A stretch of 64,000 bases of DNA from Roseivirga seohaensis (GTDB taxonomy: Bacteria > Bacteroidota > Bacteroidia > Cytophagales > Cyclobacteriaceae), in contig NZ_LRPB01000047.1 of NCBI RefSeq assembly GCF_001592945.1, forward strand, positions 62,001 to 126,000, written 5' to 3'. A program made the position numbers and the translations under genes. Of this stretch, positions 27,265-35,600 are shown piece by piece (the first letter of the stretch is position 1; each line of letters starts with the position of its first letter). The notes below the pieces were generated by a model that was given only the letters and a program-made list of their open reading frames with translations, did not search any database and had not been told where the DNA came from.

Positions 27265-27894
27265 ATGAATGAACTTTTAGATAAAATGTTGACCAATTCT
27301 GGTCTTGAAGAGAGGCTTGCAGACGAAATTAGAACTGCGGGAAGGCTCAAAAAAGTAAAGGCTGGAGAGCTGGTTTTTGGATCAGACCAAGGAGGAGGCG
27401 AAATGCCCATCGTTTTGCAAGGATTGCTTAAGGTAATGCGTCAAGACGAACAACGAAATGAGGTGTTTCTTTACTATTTAGAAGGCGGTGAGACTTGCGC
27501 AATGTCAATTGCCTGTTGCTTGGAAGGGAGAAATACGGGCTTTCATGTAATGGCCGAAGAAGACTCCATCGTTTGGATGATTCCGAATAGCTATTTAGAC
27601 GCTTGGATGGTGAAATATTTGAGTTTTAGAAAGTTTGTTTTTAGTTCTTATCAAACTCGTTTTGATGAATTACTTACCACTATTGATAGCGTGGTTTTTC
27701 ATAACATGGATGAAAGGCTTTTGAAATATTTATTAGATACACAGCAGGCCACGGGCACTTTTAAAATTCAGAAAACGCACCAACAAATTGCCAATGAGTT
27801 AAATACCTCTAGGGTGGTCGTGTCTCGGTTATTGAAGGGCTTGGAAGCAGATGGTAAGATTGAACTGCATAGAAACTGCATAGAAATTTTGTAA
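27265..27894 (+). CDS. Crp/Fnr-family regulator with a CxxxxxCC sensor motif
   Basis: 209 residues from the ATG at 27265. A TTG 99 nt upstream is also in frame, but its extra 33 residues do not look like a conserved domain. The cyclic-nucleotide-like beta barrel spans about 25-125 and the winged helix about 150-205 (THQQIANELNTSRVVVSRLL as helix-turn-helix). The barrel holds Cys78, Cys84 and Cys85 in ETCAMSIACCLEG, so I infer a thiol, persulfide or metal sensor rather than a cAMP sensor. It lacks the N-terminal Fe-S cysteines of Fnr. It is in the pump operon and probably binds the GTAAC dyads. Confidence 0.85.
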   Translation: MNELLDKMLTNSGLEERLADEIRTAGRLKKVKAGELVFGSDQGGGEMPIVLQGLLKVMRQDEQRNEVFLYYLEGGETCAMSIACCLEGRNTGFHVMAEEDSIVWMIPNSYLDAWMVKYLSFRKFVFSSYQTRFDELLTTIDSVVFHNMDERLLKYLLDTQQATGTFKIQKTHQQIANELNTSRVVVSRLLKGLEADGKIELHRNCIEIL

Positions 27895-27908
27895 ACCAAG
27901 ATTTACTG

Positions 27909-28160
27909 ATGAAAAAGGGTAAGCAGAGCGAAACAGATGAAAAAGGAAAAGGGAATTTAAAGTTGGCCATTGTTTTAGTGCTTACCCTTGGTTTGGCACC
28001 TTTTACGCCCGAGCCTCATGTTTGGGGTAAAATAAAATGGGTAATGGGGGGCGCCAACGGAATGCAAATGATGGACTACTTTGATTTGGTTTTGCATGGT
28101 GCCCCTTGGGTGTATTTGATCTATGAACTGGTCAAGTATTTCAATAGAAGAACTCCATAA
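27909..28160 (+). CDS. Small two-span membrane protein (short 'RND transporter'-named family)
   Basis: 83 residues. A basic, soluble N-terminus leads to one span (LAIVLVLTLGLAPFTPEPHV, about 19-38) and a second (DYFDLVLHGAPWVYLIYELV, about 57-76). The PFxPEPH and DLxLHGxPW patterns recur in a small family often labelled RND transporter in databases, though it is far too short to be a pump. It starts 14 nt after the Crp/Fnr gene and ends the first operon. It may be an accessory of the efflux pump (inference). Confidence 0.65.
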   Translation: MKKGKQSETDEKGKGNLKLAIVLVLTLGLAPFTPEPHVWGKIKWVMGGANGMQMMDYFDLVLHGAPWVYLIYELVKYFNRRTP

Positions 28161-28184
28161 ATTTCATGATTGATTTTCCATTCT

Positions 28185-28198
28185 GTAACAAATGTAAC
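28185..28198. promoter_or_regulatory. GTAAC-N4-GTAAC site, proposed Crp/Fnr operator of the rhodanese-Dps operon
   Basis: Reads GTAAC-AAAT-GTAAC, one base off the perfect dyad at 20914-20927. The flanks agree too (TGTAACAAnnGTnAC). 22 nt separate it from TACTTTTG at 28221, the same as at the pump promoter. Chance agreement of site and spacing together is unlikely, but binding is not shown. Confidence 0.55.
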
Positions 28199-28220
28199 TA
28201 AGCCTAACGCCCCAAGGTTG

Positions 28221-28228
28221 TACTTTTG
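28221..28228 (+). promoter_or_regulatory. -7 box TACTTTTG of the rhodanese-Dps operon
   Basis: Fits TAnnTTTG and lies 37 nt before the first rhodanese ATG. A regulator site at 28185-28198 takes the -41.5 position. This separates the rhodanese-Dps transcript from the pump-Crp/Fnr operon before it. Confidence 0.6.
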
Positions 28229-28265
28229 TCTAGTAGAAAATAAGCATTAGATAAAACAAGAAGAA

Positions 28266-28550
28266 ATGAATATTGAAGAACAAATAAATCAGGGTAAGGC
28301 CAGTATAGTGGATGTACGTTCGCCAGAAGAATTTAGGGGAGGACATGTAGCCAATTCGGTAAACATTCCGTTGCCTGAGGTTCCTCAGCGGATTGAAGAA
28401 CTTAAAGCCATGAAGGCACCACTGGTACTGTGTTGCGCATCAGGAAATCGCAGTGGCCAAGCAGAACAATTTCTTTCGAGCTACGGCATCGAGTGCTACA
28501 ATGGAGGCAGCTGGTTAGATGTAAATTATGTTCAGTCTAAAAACGTTTAA
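28266..28550 (+). CDS. Single-domain rhodanese
   Basis: 94 residues, one rhodanese domain: ASIVDVRSPEEFRGGHVANS (CH2A motif) and the active loop CASGNR with catalytic Cys57 (Cys56 just before it). The loop CCASGNRS carries persulfide for sulfur transfer. Cytoplasmic, without signal. Followed 5 nt later by a second rhodanese with the same CCASG loop, then Dps. The pair suggests sulfane sulfur handling under stress. The physiological donor and acceptor are not known. Confidence 0.9.
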   Translation: MNIEEQINQGKASIVDVRSPEEFRGGHVANSVNIPLPEVPQRIEELKAMKAPLVLCCASGNRSGQAEQFLSSYGIECYNGGSWLDVNYVQSKNV

Positions 28551-28555
28551 GAGCA

Positions 28556-28873
28556 ATGTTAGAAGGATTAAAAAGATTGTTCGGTTTAGGGCCAAAAGTA
28601 GATTTTAAGGAACTAGTTCAGCAGGGAGCTGTTGTTCTAGATGTACGCTCGAAGGGCGAATTTGCAGGCGGACATATCAAAGGCTCAATGAATATTTCAG
28701 TAGATACTTTGGGTTCGAATTTAAGTAGGTTGAAGAATAAAGATAAGCCTATAATTACCTGCTGTGCTTCGGGTATGAGAAGCGCTTCGGCCAAGAATAT
28801 TTTAAAAGCCAACGGATATACACAAGTGTATAATGGTGGTGGTTGGTCGAGTCTTCAGCATAAAATTAGATAG
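28556..28873 (+). CDS. Single-domain rhodanese (second copy)
   Basis: 105 residues. The short N-terminal helix MLEGLKRLFGLGPKVDFKEL precedes the rhodanese domain: VVLDVRSKGEFAGGHIKGSM and the loop TCCASGMRS, catalytic Cys70. It is related to, but clearly diverged from, the rhodanese 5 nt upstream, and the added N-terminal helix is amphipathic. It may sit at the membrane, perhaps with the DUF2892 protein as a split YgaP (inference). Dps follows after 18 nt. Confidence 0.9.
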   Translation: MLEGLKRLFGLGPKVDFKELVQQGAVVLDVRSKGEFAGGHIKGSMNISVDTLGSNLSRLKNKDKPIITCCASGMRSASAKNILKANGYTQVYNGGGWSSLQHKIR

Positions 28874-28891
28874 ACATTAAACCTAGAAATT

Positions 28892-29368
28892 ATGGACAAC
28901 ACAAACGCAATTGGGTTAGAAAACAACAAAGCCGAAAAATTAGCTGAAAAGTTAAATGAGCTTTTGGCCAATTATTCAATTTTTTATCAAAACACACGCG
29001 GTGCACACTGGAATATCAAGGGTGAGAAGTTTTTCGAACTTCATTTGAAATTCGAAGAGTTGTACAATGACTTAGTACTTAAAATTGATGAGTTAGCAGA
29101 ACGAATTTTGACATTAGGACACACTCCAGAGCACAATTACTCAAAGTATGCTGCCAGTTCTTCCATTAAAGAAAGTAGCGAAGTAACCAACGGAGTTAGA
29201 GCTGTAGAAAACATCTTGAACTCGTTTAAAATGGTGATAACGCTACAACGTGAAATTTTAGATTTAGCTGCTGATGCCAATGACGAAGGAACAAACGCTT
29301 TGATGAGCGATTACATCAGGGAGCAAGAAAAAATGGTTTGGATGTATTCTTCGTTTTTGAACAGGTAA
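28892..29368 (+). CDS. dps: Dps, DNA-protecting ferritin-like protein
   Basis: 158 residues of a four-helix bundle. The first helix has NYSIFYQNTRGAHWNIKG, with the ferroxidase histidine, and then HLKFEELYNDLVLKIDELAERI with the aspartate and glutamate ligands. As a dodecamer it oxidises and stores iron using peroxide and can bind DNA. Cytoplasmic. Last gene of the rhodanese operon, closed by a strong terminator. Its place there links the operon to oxidative or sulfur stress. Normal length, no missing ligand seen. Confidence 0.92.
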   Translation: MDNTNAIGLENNKAEKLAEKLNELLANYSIFYQNTRGAHWNIKGEKFFELHLKFEELYNDLVLKIDELAERILTLGHTPEHNYSKYAASSSIKESSEVTNGVRAVENILNSFKMVITLQREILDLAADANDEGTNALMSDYIREQEKMVWMYSSFLNR

Positions 29369-29390
29369 GAATAGCATAGAATTGGTGTTG

Positions 29391-29430
29391 AAAAACTCCC
29401 TGAAGGCATAAGCTTTTAGGGAGTTTTTTT
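29391..29430 (+). terminator. Terminator after dps
   Basis: Stem AAAAACTCCCT/AGGGAGTTTTT around a 16-nt loop (which has AAGC pairing inside), followed by a T run. 22 nt after the Dps stop. The rest of the 372-nt gap to 29740 holds the promoter of the kinase gene and an AT-rich stretch without an ORF I can support. Confidence 0.85.
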
Positions 29431-29670
29431 ATGCTTTAACAGAAAAATAAAGCAGGGTTGATTGACAAATAGAATGATGGTTTAGAAAACGGGTTTGAAT
29501 CAAAAAATGAAGAAGGGCTGTCTTTCAAAAAGGAAAATGCTAACTCTACTTTGGTTTATTTCATGGGGCTATATGAAATTTATTATCTCTCAATTAATGC
29601 GCATAGCTTAGCATTAATAAAAAGAAAAGTGAATTAGGAAAGAGAGGCGAAAGGTGTTTACTTCAAGCGA

Positions 29671-29678
29671 TACTTTTG
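29671..29678 (+). promoter_or_regulatory. Candidate -7 box TACTTTTG for the TPR kinase gene
   Basis: TACTTTTG fits TAnnTTTG and gives an approximately 60-nt leader before the ATG at 29741. No clear -33 element. Weak call. Confidence 0.35.
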
Positions 29679-29740
29679 ACTGCTTTTCGTGAGAGAATCA
29701 GCATTAGTGCAAAATGCTTCAACCTAAATAGCAAAACTAC

Positions 29741-31678
29741 ATGAAATGGATGCTCCCTCGTAATCTCTTGATTTTCCTGTTTGTGTATTCTGCATCGCTA
29801 AACGCTCAGCAAAGCCAAATAGATAGTCTTAAACATTTACTAATAGGTCATAAGGATGATATTGAGAAGGCACAGATATATAGAGAATTGACCATTAAAT
29901 ACGATAGAGTCAATCAGGATTCATCTCTTTATTTTGCTGATAAACAAATCAAGCTTTCCAAAAAAATCAACTATGTAGAAGGAGAATATGCAGCCTACTA
30001 TTCAAAAGGGGTTTCCTTTTTTAGAAAGAACTTACAAGATTCGGCACTGTATTACTTTCAAAAATCCTATGAGGATGCCTTGGCTGCACAAGATTCAATA
30101 CAAGCCAATCAATCATTGGGAAGTGTTGGGGCTTTGAATATCCTACTTGGTAACTATGAAATGGCCTTGGAAGCTCTCTTCGCAAGGCTGGAAATGTTAA
30201 AAAAATACCCTAACCCTGCAGCTGAGCAAACAGCCTATAACAACATTGCCAGCACCTATGATAGGATGGAAAACTACGCTCAAGCTATTCTTTACCATCA
30301 CAAGTCGCTTAAACTTAAAATGGAAGCTCAAGATATCAATGGTATTATGATATCATATCAAAACTTAGGTGCTGCATTTACTAAGTTAGATGACGTGGAT
30401 TCTGCGCTGTATTATACCAAAAGGTCTTTTAGAATAGCAGAAGAGCTAGACGATAAGATTGTAATGGCTGCCACACTTTTGAACGTAGGAGCATTCTACA
30501 CTCGAGATGCACACTTTTCATACGACTCGGCCTCGGTGTATCTAAACAAGAGTTTGGCTATTGCGAATGAAATAGGCGATAAAGATGGTATGGCAAGATC
30601 GTATACGAATTTGTCCACTATTAATTTTGTCGAAAAAAAATATCAAAAATCTTTAGACATGTCCCTTAAGGCTTTGCCCTTATTTGAAGAGCTTGGTTAT
30701 AAGAATGACATTTCTGAAAGGGCTAATGATATCGCATTAGCACTTGAGCATTTAGGGAGATTTCCTGAAGCATACGCTTACCTGAGACGACACAAAACGC
30801 TAGATGATTCTCTATTTACTGAAGAAAGCACTCGTGCAATAAGTGAGATGCAGACCAAGTATGAAACAGAAAAGAAGGATCAAGATATCGCACTTCAGTC
30901 TGCACAATTAACAGAACAGCAATTAGAGTTAGAACAACAGCATTTGATACGAAATGTGGCTGTAGCCGGGGCTATGCTCTTAGGTATGGTTGCTTTTCTA
31001 ATTTATAGAATCAAAACAAAAAGTAACGAAGCTATTTCGGCCAAAAACGAACTTTTGAGTAAATCTCTATCGGAAAGAGAAGCGTTGCTGAAGGAGATTC
31101 ACCACCGGGTAAAAAACAATCTTCAAATCATAGCAAGTTTACTCTATTTACAATCCGATGAGTCAGAAAATCAGGATGTTAGAAGACTACTAGAAGAGGG
31201 GCAAGGCAGGGTTCGATCTATGGCCCTGATCCATCAAAAGCTCTACGAAAATGAAGATTTAAAGCATATCCCCTTCGATGATTATTTGAAGGAATTGATT
31301 GGTGAAATCAAACTTTCTTTTGGTGATATGGCCAAAAATGTTGAGCTAGAAGTAGAGGCAAAAGATGTATTTTTCGATGTAGATACTGCTGTACCTCTAG
31401 GGCTAATAATCAATGAATTGAGCACCAATGCTTTTAAATATGCCTATGCCAAAAGAGTAGGTGGCGGGGTATTCAAAGTGAAGCTTCACAAAAAAGGAGG
31501 AGCGTACCACCTTACGGTCTCGGACAATGGCTCTGGAATTCCTGATGAAGTATTGAATGCCACTCAGTCTACTTCTCTAGGTTTGAAACTGACCAAAATG
31601 CTTAGTGACCAGTTGGAGGGAGAATACAATTTTAGTAATACCAATGGTACTACCTTTGACCTTAAGTTTGCTGTATAA
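29741..31678 (+). CDS. Hybrid-free TPR sensor histidine kinase (HisKA_2 type)
   Basis: 645 residues. A signal sequence (ending SLNAQQS, about 24) leads into periplasmic TPR repeats (about 45-390, with AYNNIASTYDRMENYAQAI and others). A coiled coil, one membrane span (about 404-423) and a cytosolic HisKA_2 dimerisation domain, KEIHHRVKNNLQIIASLL (His454/455), follow. An HATPase_c domain has NELSTNAFKYA and DNGSGIPDE. This is the TPR-kinase type common in Bacteroidota. It reads a periplasmic signal and phosphorylates the LytTR regulator, whose start codon overlaps its stop by 1 nt (TAATG). Confidence 0.9.
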   Translation: MKWMLPRNLLIFLFVYSASLNAQQSQIDSLKHLLIGHKDDIEKAQIYRELTIKYDRVNQDSSLYFADKQIKLSKKINYVEGEYAAYYSKGVSFFRKNLQDSALYYFQKSYEDALAAQDSIQANQSLGSVGALNILLGNYEMALEALFARLEMLKKYPNPAAEQTAYNNIASTYDRMENYAQAILYHHKSLKLKMEAQDINGIMISYQNLGAAFTKLDDVDSALYYTKRSFRIAEELDDKIVMAATLLNVGAFYTRDAHFSYDSASVYLNKSLAIANEIGDKDGMARSYTNLSTINFVEKKYQKSLDMSLKALPLFEELGYKNDISERANDIALALEHLGRFPEAYAYLRRHKTLDDSLFTEESTRAISEMQTKYETEKKDQDIALQSAQLTEQQLELEQQHLIRNVAVAGAMLLGMVAFLIYRIKTKSNEAISAKNELLSKSLSEREALLKEIHHRVKNNLQIIASLLYLQSDESENQDVRRLLEEGQGRVRSMALIHQKLYENEDLKHIPFDDYLKELIGEIKLSFGDMAKNVELEVEAKDVFFDVDTAVPLGLIINELSTNAFKYAYAKRVGGGVFKVKLHKKGGAYHLTVSDNGSGIPDEVLNATQSTSLGLKLTKMLSDQLEGEYNFSNTNGTTFDLKFAV

Positions 31679-32454
31679 TGGAGAAAGTAAAAGTATTGGT
31701 TGTTGAAGACGAAGTAATCATTGCCCAATCTATCATTAGCATGATTGAAAAGATGGGTTATGAATGTGTAGGAACGGCTATTCGCGCCACCAAAGGACTA
31801 GAGTTAGCCAAGGCACTTAAGCCCGATATTGCATTGCTTGATATCAATCTGAAAGGAGAAGAAACAGGCATTTGGCTGGCAGGTGAGTTAAAAAAGGAAC
31901 TGAATATTCCCTATGTATTCTTAACCTCTTTGGGCGATAAGAAAACCATTGAAGAAGCGACATCAACCATGCCCTATGGCTATTTATTAAAGCCTGTGGC
32001 TCAGCAAGGCGTTTATGCCGCAATAGAAACTGCCTTGGCCAGGTTCAGTGAAGAGAACAGAAAGCCAGCCCAAAAGGAAGTCACACTTTCTGTTAGTAAG
32101 TCACTTGATGAAAAAGAGGAAGAAACAAAACCATCGCTGCTGATTAAAGATGCTCTCTTTATCAAAGATGAATATCAATATGTGAAAATCATCCTTTCCG
32201 AAATTGACTACATAAAGTCAGATGGTAATTACATCGAAATTCATAGCCAAGGGAGGAAGAAAGTACTAAAAGAAACCCTTAAGAATATGGAGGCTAAATT
32301 ACCCGCGGATGTTTTCTTTCAAATCCATAGGTCGTACTTGGTTAATGTAGAAAAGATTGAAAGTATAGGAGGGAATAGTATTAAAATCAATAATGAAGAG
32401 CTACCAATTGTGAAAGAAAGAAGAGATGCCCTTTTGGCCTATTTGCCAGGGTAA
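31678..32454 (+). CDS. LytTR-family response regulator
   Basis: 258 residues. Receiver domain (1-125) with acidic pocket VVEDE (8-12), acceptor Asp55 in LLDINLKGEETG and lysine in YLLKPV. A linker rich in charged residues leads to a LytTR DNA-binding domain (about 160-255; YVKIILSEIDYIKSDGNYIE and FFQIHRSYLVNVEKIE). It acts as a cytoplasmic transcription factor with the kinase just before it. Targets are not known; the giant adhesin gene 244 nt downstream on the same strand is an obvious candidate (inference). Confidence 0.92.
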   Translation: MEKVKVLVVEDEVIIAQSIISMIEKMGYECVGTAIRATKGLELAKALKPDIALLDINLKGEETGIWLAGELKKELNIPYVFLTSLGDKKTIEEATSTMPYGYLLKPVAQQGVYAAIETALARFSEENRKPAQKEVTLSVSKSLDEKEEETKPSLLIKDALFIKDEYQYVKIILSEIDYIKSDGNYIEIHSQGRKKVLKETLKNMEAKLPADVFFQIHRSYLVNVEKIESIGGNSIKINNEELPIVKERRDALLAYLPG

Positions 32455-32698
32455 ATCTTAAGCCATAACCTCCATTTCTAAACCTATTTCCTAGCCTCTG
32501 ATTCCTGATTCCCTGATCAACTGACTTCCTGCTCCCTAATTCCTTAAAATTTTCATCCCCACTTTTCCTGCTTTCAACCACCAACTCTGTGGCTTGGTCA
32601 ATCATTTTTTATGTACCCATAATCTCGCAATACATTCGATAGACTCTTTCTGATAAATGGGTCAAGTAAAGAAGTATTGAGAACCAACCCACTAGATT

Positions 32699-35600
32699 AT
32701 GAACACCTCAAGTAATGCATTAATAAGTTTTAGACTTCCTCAAAGAGGGCTTAAAATTCTTATTATACTTTTTCTGTCAGTTTTTTTTAGCAAAGCAGAG
32801 GCACAAATCGCTGTTACGAACAGCCTTTCCGCTTCCGATAATGATGGTGCTCATATTATTAAGGGTGCTAGCAATTCAGAAGCTTCAATTACTCCGTTTT
32901 TCTATTCAGGAATGGATGATAATGAACCAAAGGTTAATGATAATATCAACTATAAAGGCTACATATCTAATTTTGCATCATACGCTGTACCAGTGCCTGT
33001 CACAGTGATTGATTTTAATGGAGAAGGGTGGTCTTATCTTGATAGGATAGGTGAATCCCTGACCAGATCAGACTTTGTCTTCAGTCAATATAATTCTGCT
33101 TTAAACCCAGTTTCCATGATGGCGGATGTTTTTGGTGAGGGGAGGTCAAAAGGTTTGTATATTGCTTATAACTATTTAGTTATCAAAAAAACTGATGGAA
33201 GTGAGTTTGATTTTCAGAGCATGTATGTGGTCGGAGATAATAATCAGACAATTAGTATTGCAGGTTACAGAAATACAAAGGCGGTAGTAACTACTTCAGT
33301 ATCAACCAGCATAGCTGGTACTAGGATTTCTCCGAGCACTTTGGATGGACGCTTTGTAAATGTGGATAGTGTGGTAGTGAGCAATACGGCAGAGGGTTTA
33401 GGTGGAGGTTATGATTCATTTAACTTCGCTCCACCAACTGATCTGGCTCCCCCAGATGTGAAGAAGATTTTGGTTGCAGGCTCTCCTTCCGGTAGAGCTA
33501 CATCTATTGATTATACTGTAAGCTTTTATGAAAATGCCAACAATCTGAGTACAGATGATTTTCAGTTGACAAAAACGGGAACTGCTGAGGGTACTATTAG
33601 TGCAATAAGTGCTTCATCAGGAACGTCAGTAAATGTAACGGTTAGTTCAATTTCAGGAGAAGGTACATTAAGGTTAGACGTAAAAAGTAATACCAATATT
33701 ACAGATGACCTCGGAAACGGGAATAATAACAATGGATATGTACAAGCCTACACCGATGGAGTTATTCATGCAGTAGATTTCAATAATCCAGTCTTCACTT
33801 CGGCCACTACGGCTAACTTTACAGAAAACGGAACAGGAACCGCTTATACCGTAGCTGCTACAGATGCCAACACCATTACCTACAGTTTAGGGAATGCAAA
33901 AGATGAAGCCTTATTCAATATTGTTGGAGCAACGGGAGTGGTTACTTTCAAAAATGCCCCAGACTATGAAAACCCAGCAGATGGCAATACCGACAATGCC
34001 TATGTAATCAATGTGATTGCTAATGACGGAACAAATTCCGTCAATCAAGATGTGACGATTACAGTCACAGATATTGATGAAATTAATCCAGTCTTAACAT
34101 CAGCTACTACGGCCAACTTTGCAGAAAATGGAACAGGAACCGCTTACACTGTAGCTGCTACAGACGCCAACACCATTACTTACAGTTTAGGCAATGCAAA
34201 AGATGAAGCCTTATTCAATATTGTTGGGGCAACGGGAGTGGTTACTTTCAAAAATGCCCCAGACTATGAAAACCCAGCAGATGGCAATACCGACAATGCC
34301 TATGTCATCAACGTGATCGCCAGTGATGGCACCAATTCGGTCGACCAAGATGTGACCATTACAGTCACAGATATTGATGAAATTAATCCAGTCTTAACAT
34401 CAGCTACCACGGCCAACTTTGCAGAAAACGGAACAGGAACTGTTTATACCGTAGCTGCTACAGACGCCAACACCATTACTTACAGTTTAGGCAATGCAAA
34501 AGATGAAGCCTTATTCAATATTGTTGGGGCAACGGGAGTGGTTACTTTCAAAAACGCCCCTGACTATGAAAATCCAGCAGATGGCAATACCGACAATGCT
34601 TATGTAATCAATGTTATTGCCAATGACGGAACAAATTCCGTCAATCAAGATGTGACCATTACAGTCACAGATATTGATGAAATTAATCCAGTCTTTACAT
34701 CGGCTACTACAGCCAACTTTGCAGAAAATGGAACAGGAACCGCTTATACCGTAGCTGCTACAGACGCCAACACCATTACTTACAGTTTAGGCAATGCAAA
34801 AGATGAAGCCTTATTCAATATTGTTGGGGCAACAGGCATAGTTACTTTCAAAAATGCCCCAGACTATGAGAACCCAGCAGATGGCAATACCGACAATGCT
34901 TACGTAATCAACGTGATTGCCAATGACGGCACCAATTCAGTCAACCAAGATGTGACCATTACAGTCACAGATATTGATGAAATTAATCCAGTCTTAACAT
35001 CAGCTACCACGGCCAACTTTGCAGAAAATGGAACAGGAACCGCTTATACCGTAGCTGCTACAGATGCCAACACTATCACCTACAGTTTAGGCAATGCAAA
35101 AGATGAAGCCTTATTCAATATTGTTGGGGCAACGGGAGTGGTTACTTTCAAAAATTCACCTGACTATGAAAACCCAGCAGATGGCAATACCGACAATGCC
35201 TATGTCATCAACGTGATCGCCAGTGATGGCACCAATTCGGTCAACCAAGATGTGACGATAACTGTAACAGATATTGATGAAGTTAATCCAGTCTTTACAT
35301 CGGCCACTACGGCCAACTTTGCAGAAAACGGAACAGGAACCGCTTATACTGTTACCGCTACAGATGTTAACACCATCACTTATAGCTTAGGCGCAGGCAA
35401 TGATGAAGCTCTTTTCGACATAGTCGGATCAACCGGATTGGTCACTTTCAAAAATTCCCCAGACTATGAAAACCCAGCAGATGGCAATACCGACAATGCC
35501 TATGTCATCAACGTGATCGCCAATGACGGAACCAATTCCGTCAACCAAGATGTGACCATTACAGTCACAGATATTGATGAAATTAATCCAGTCTTAACAT

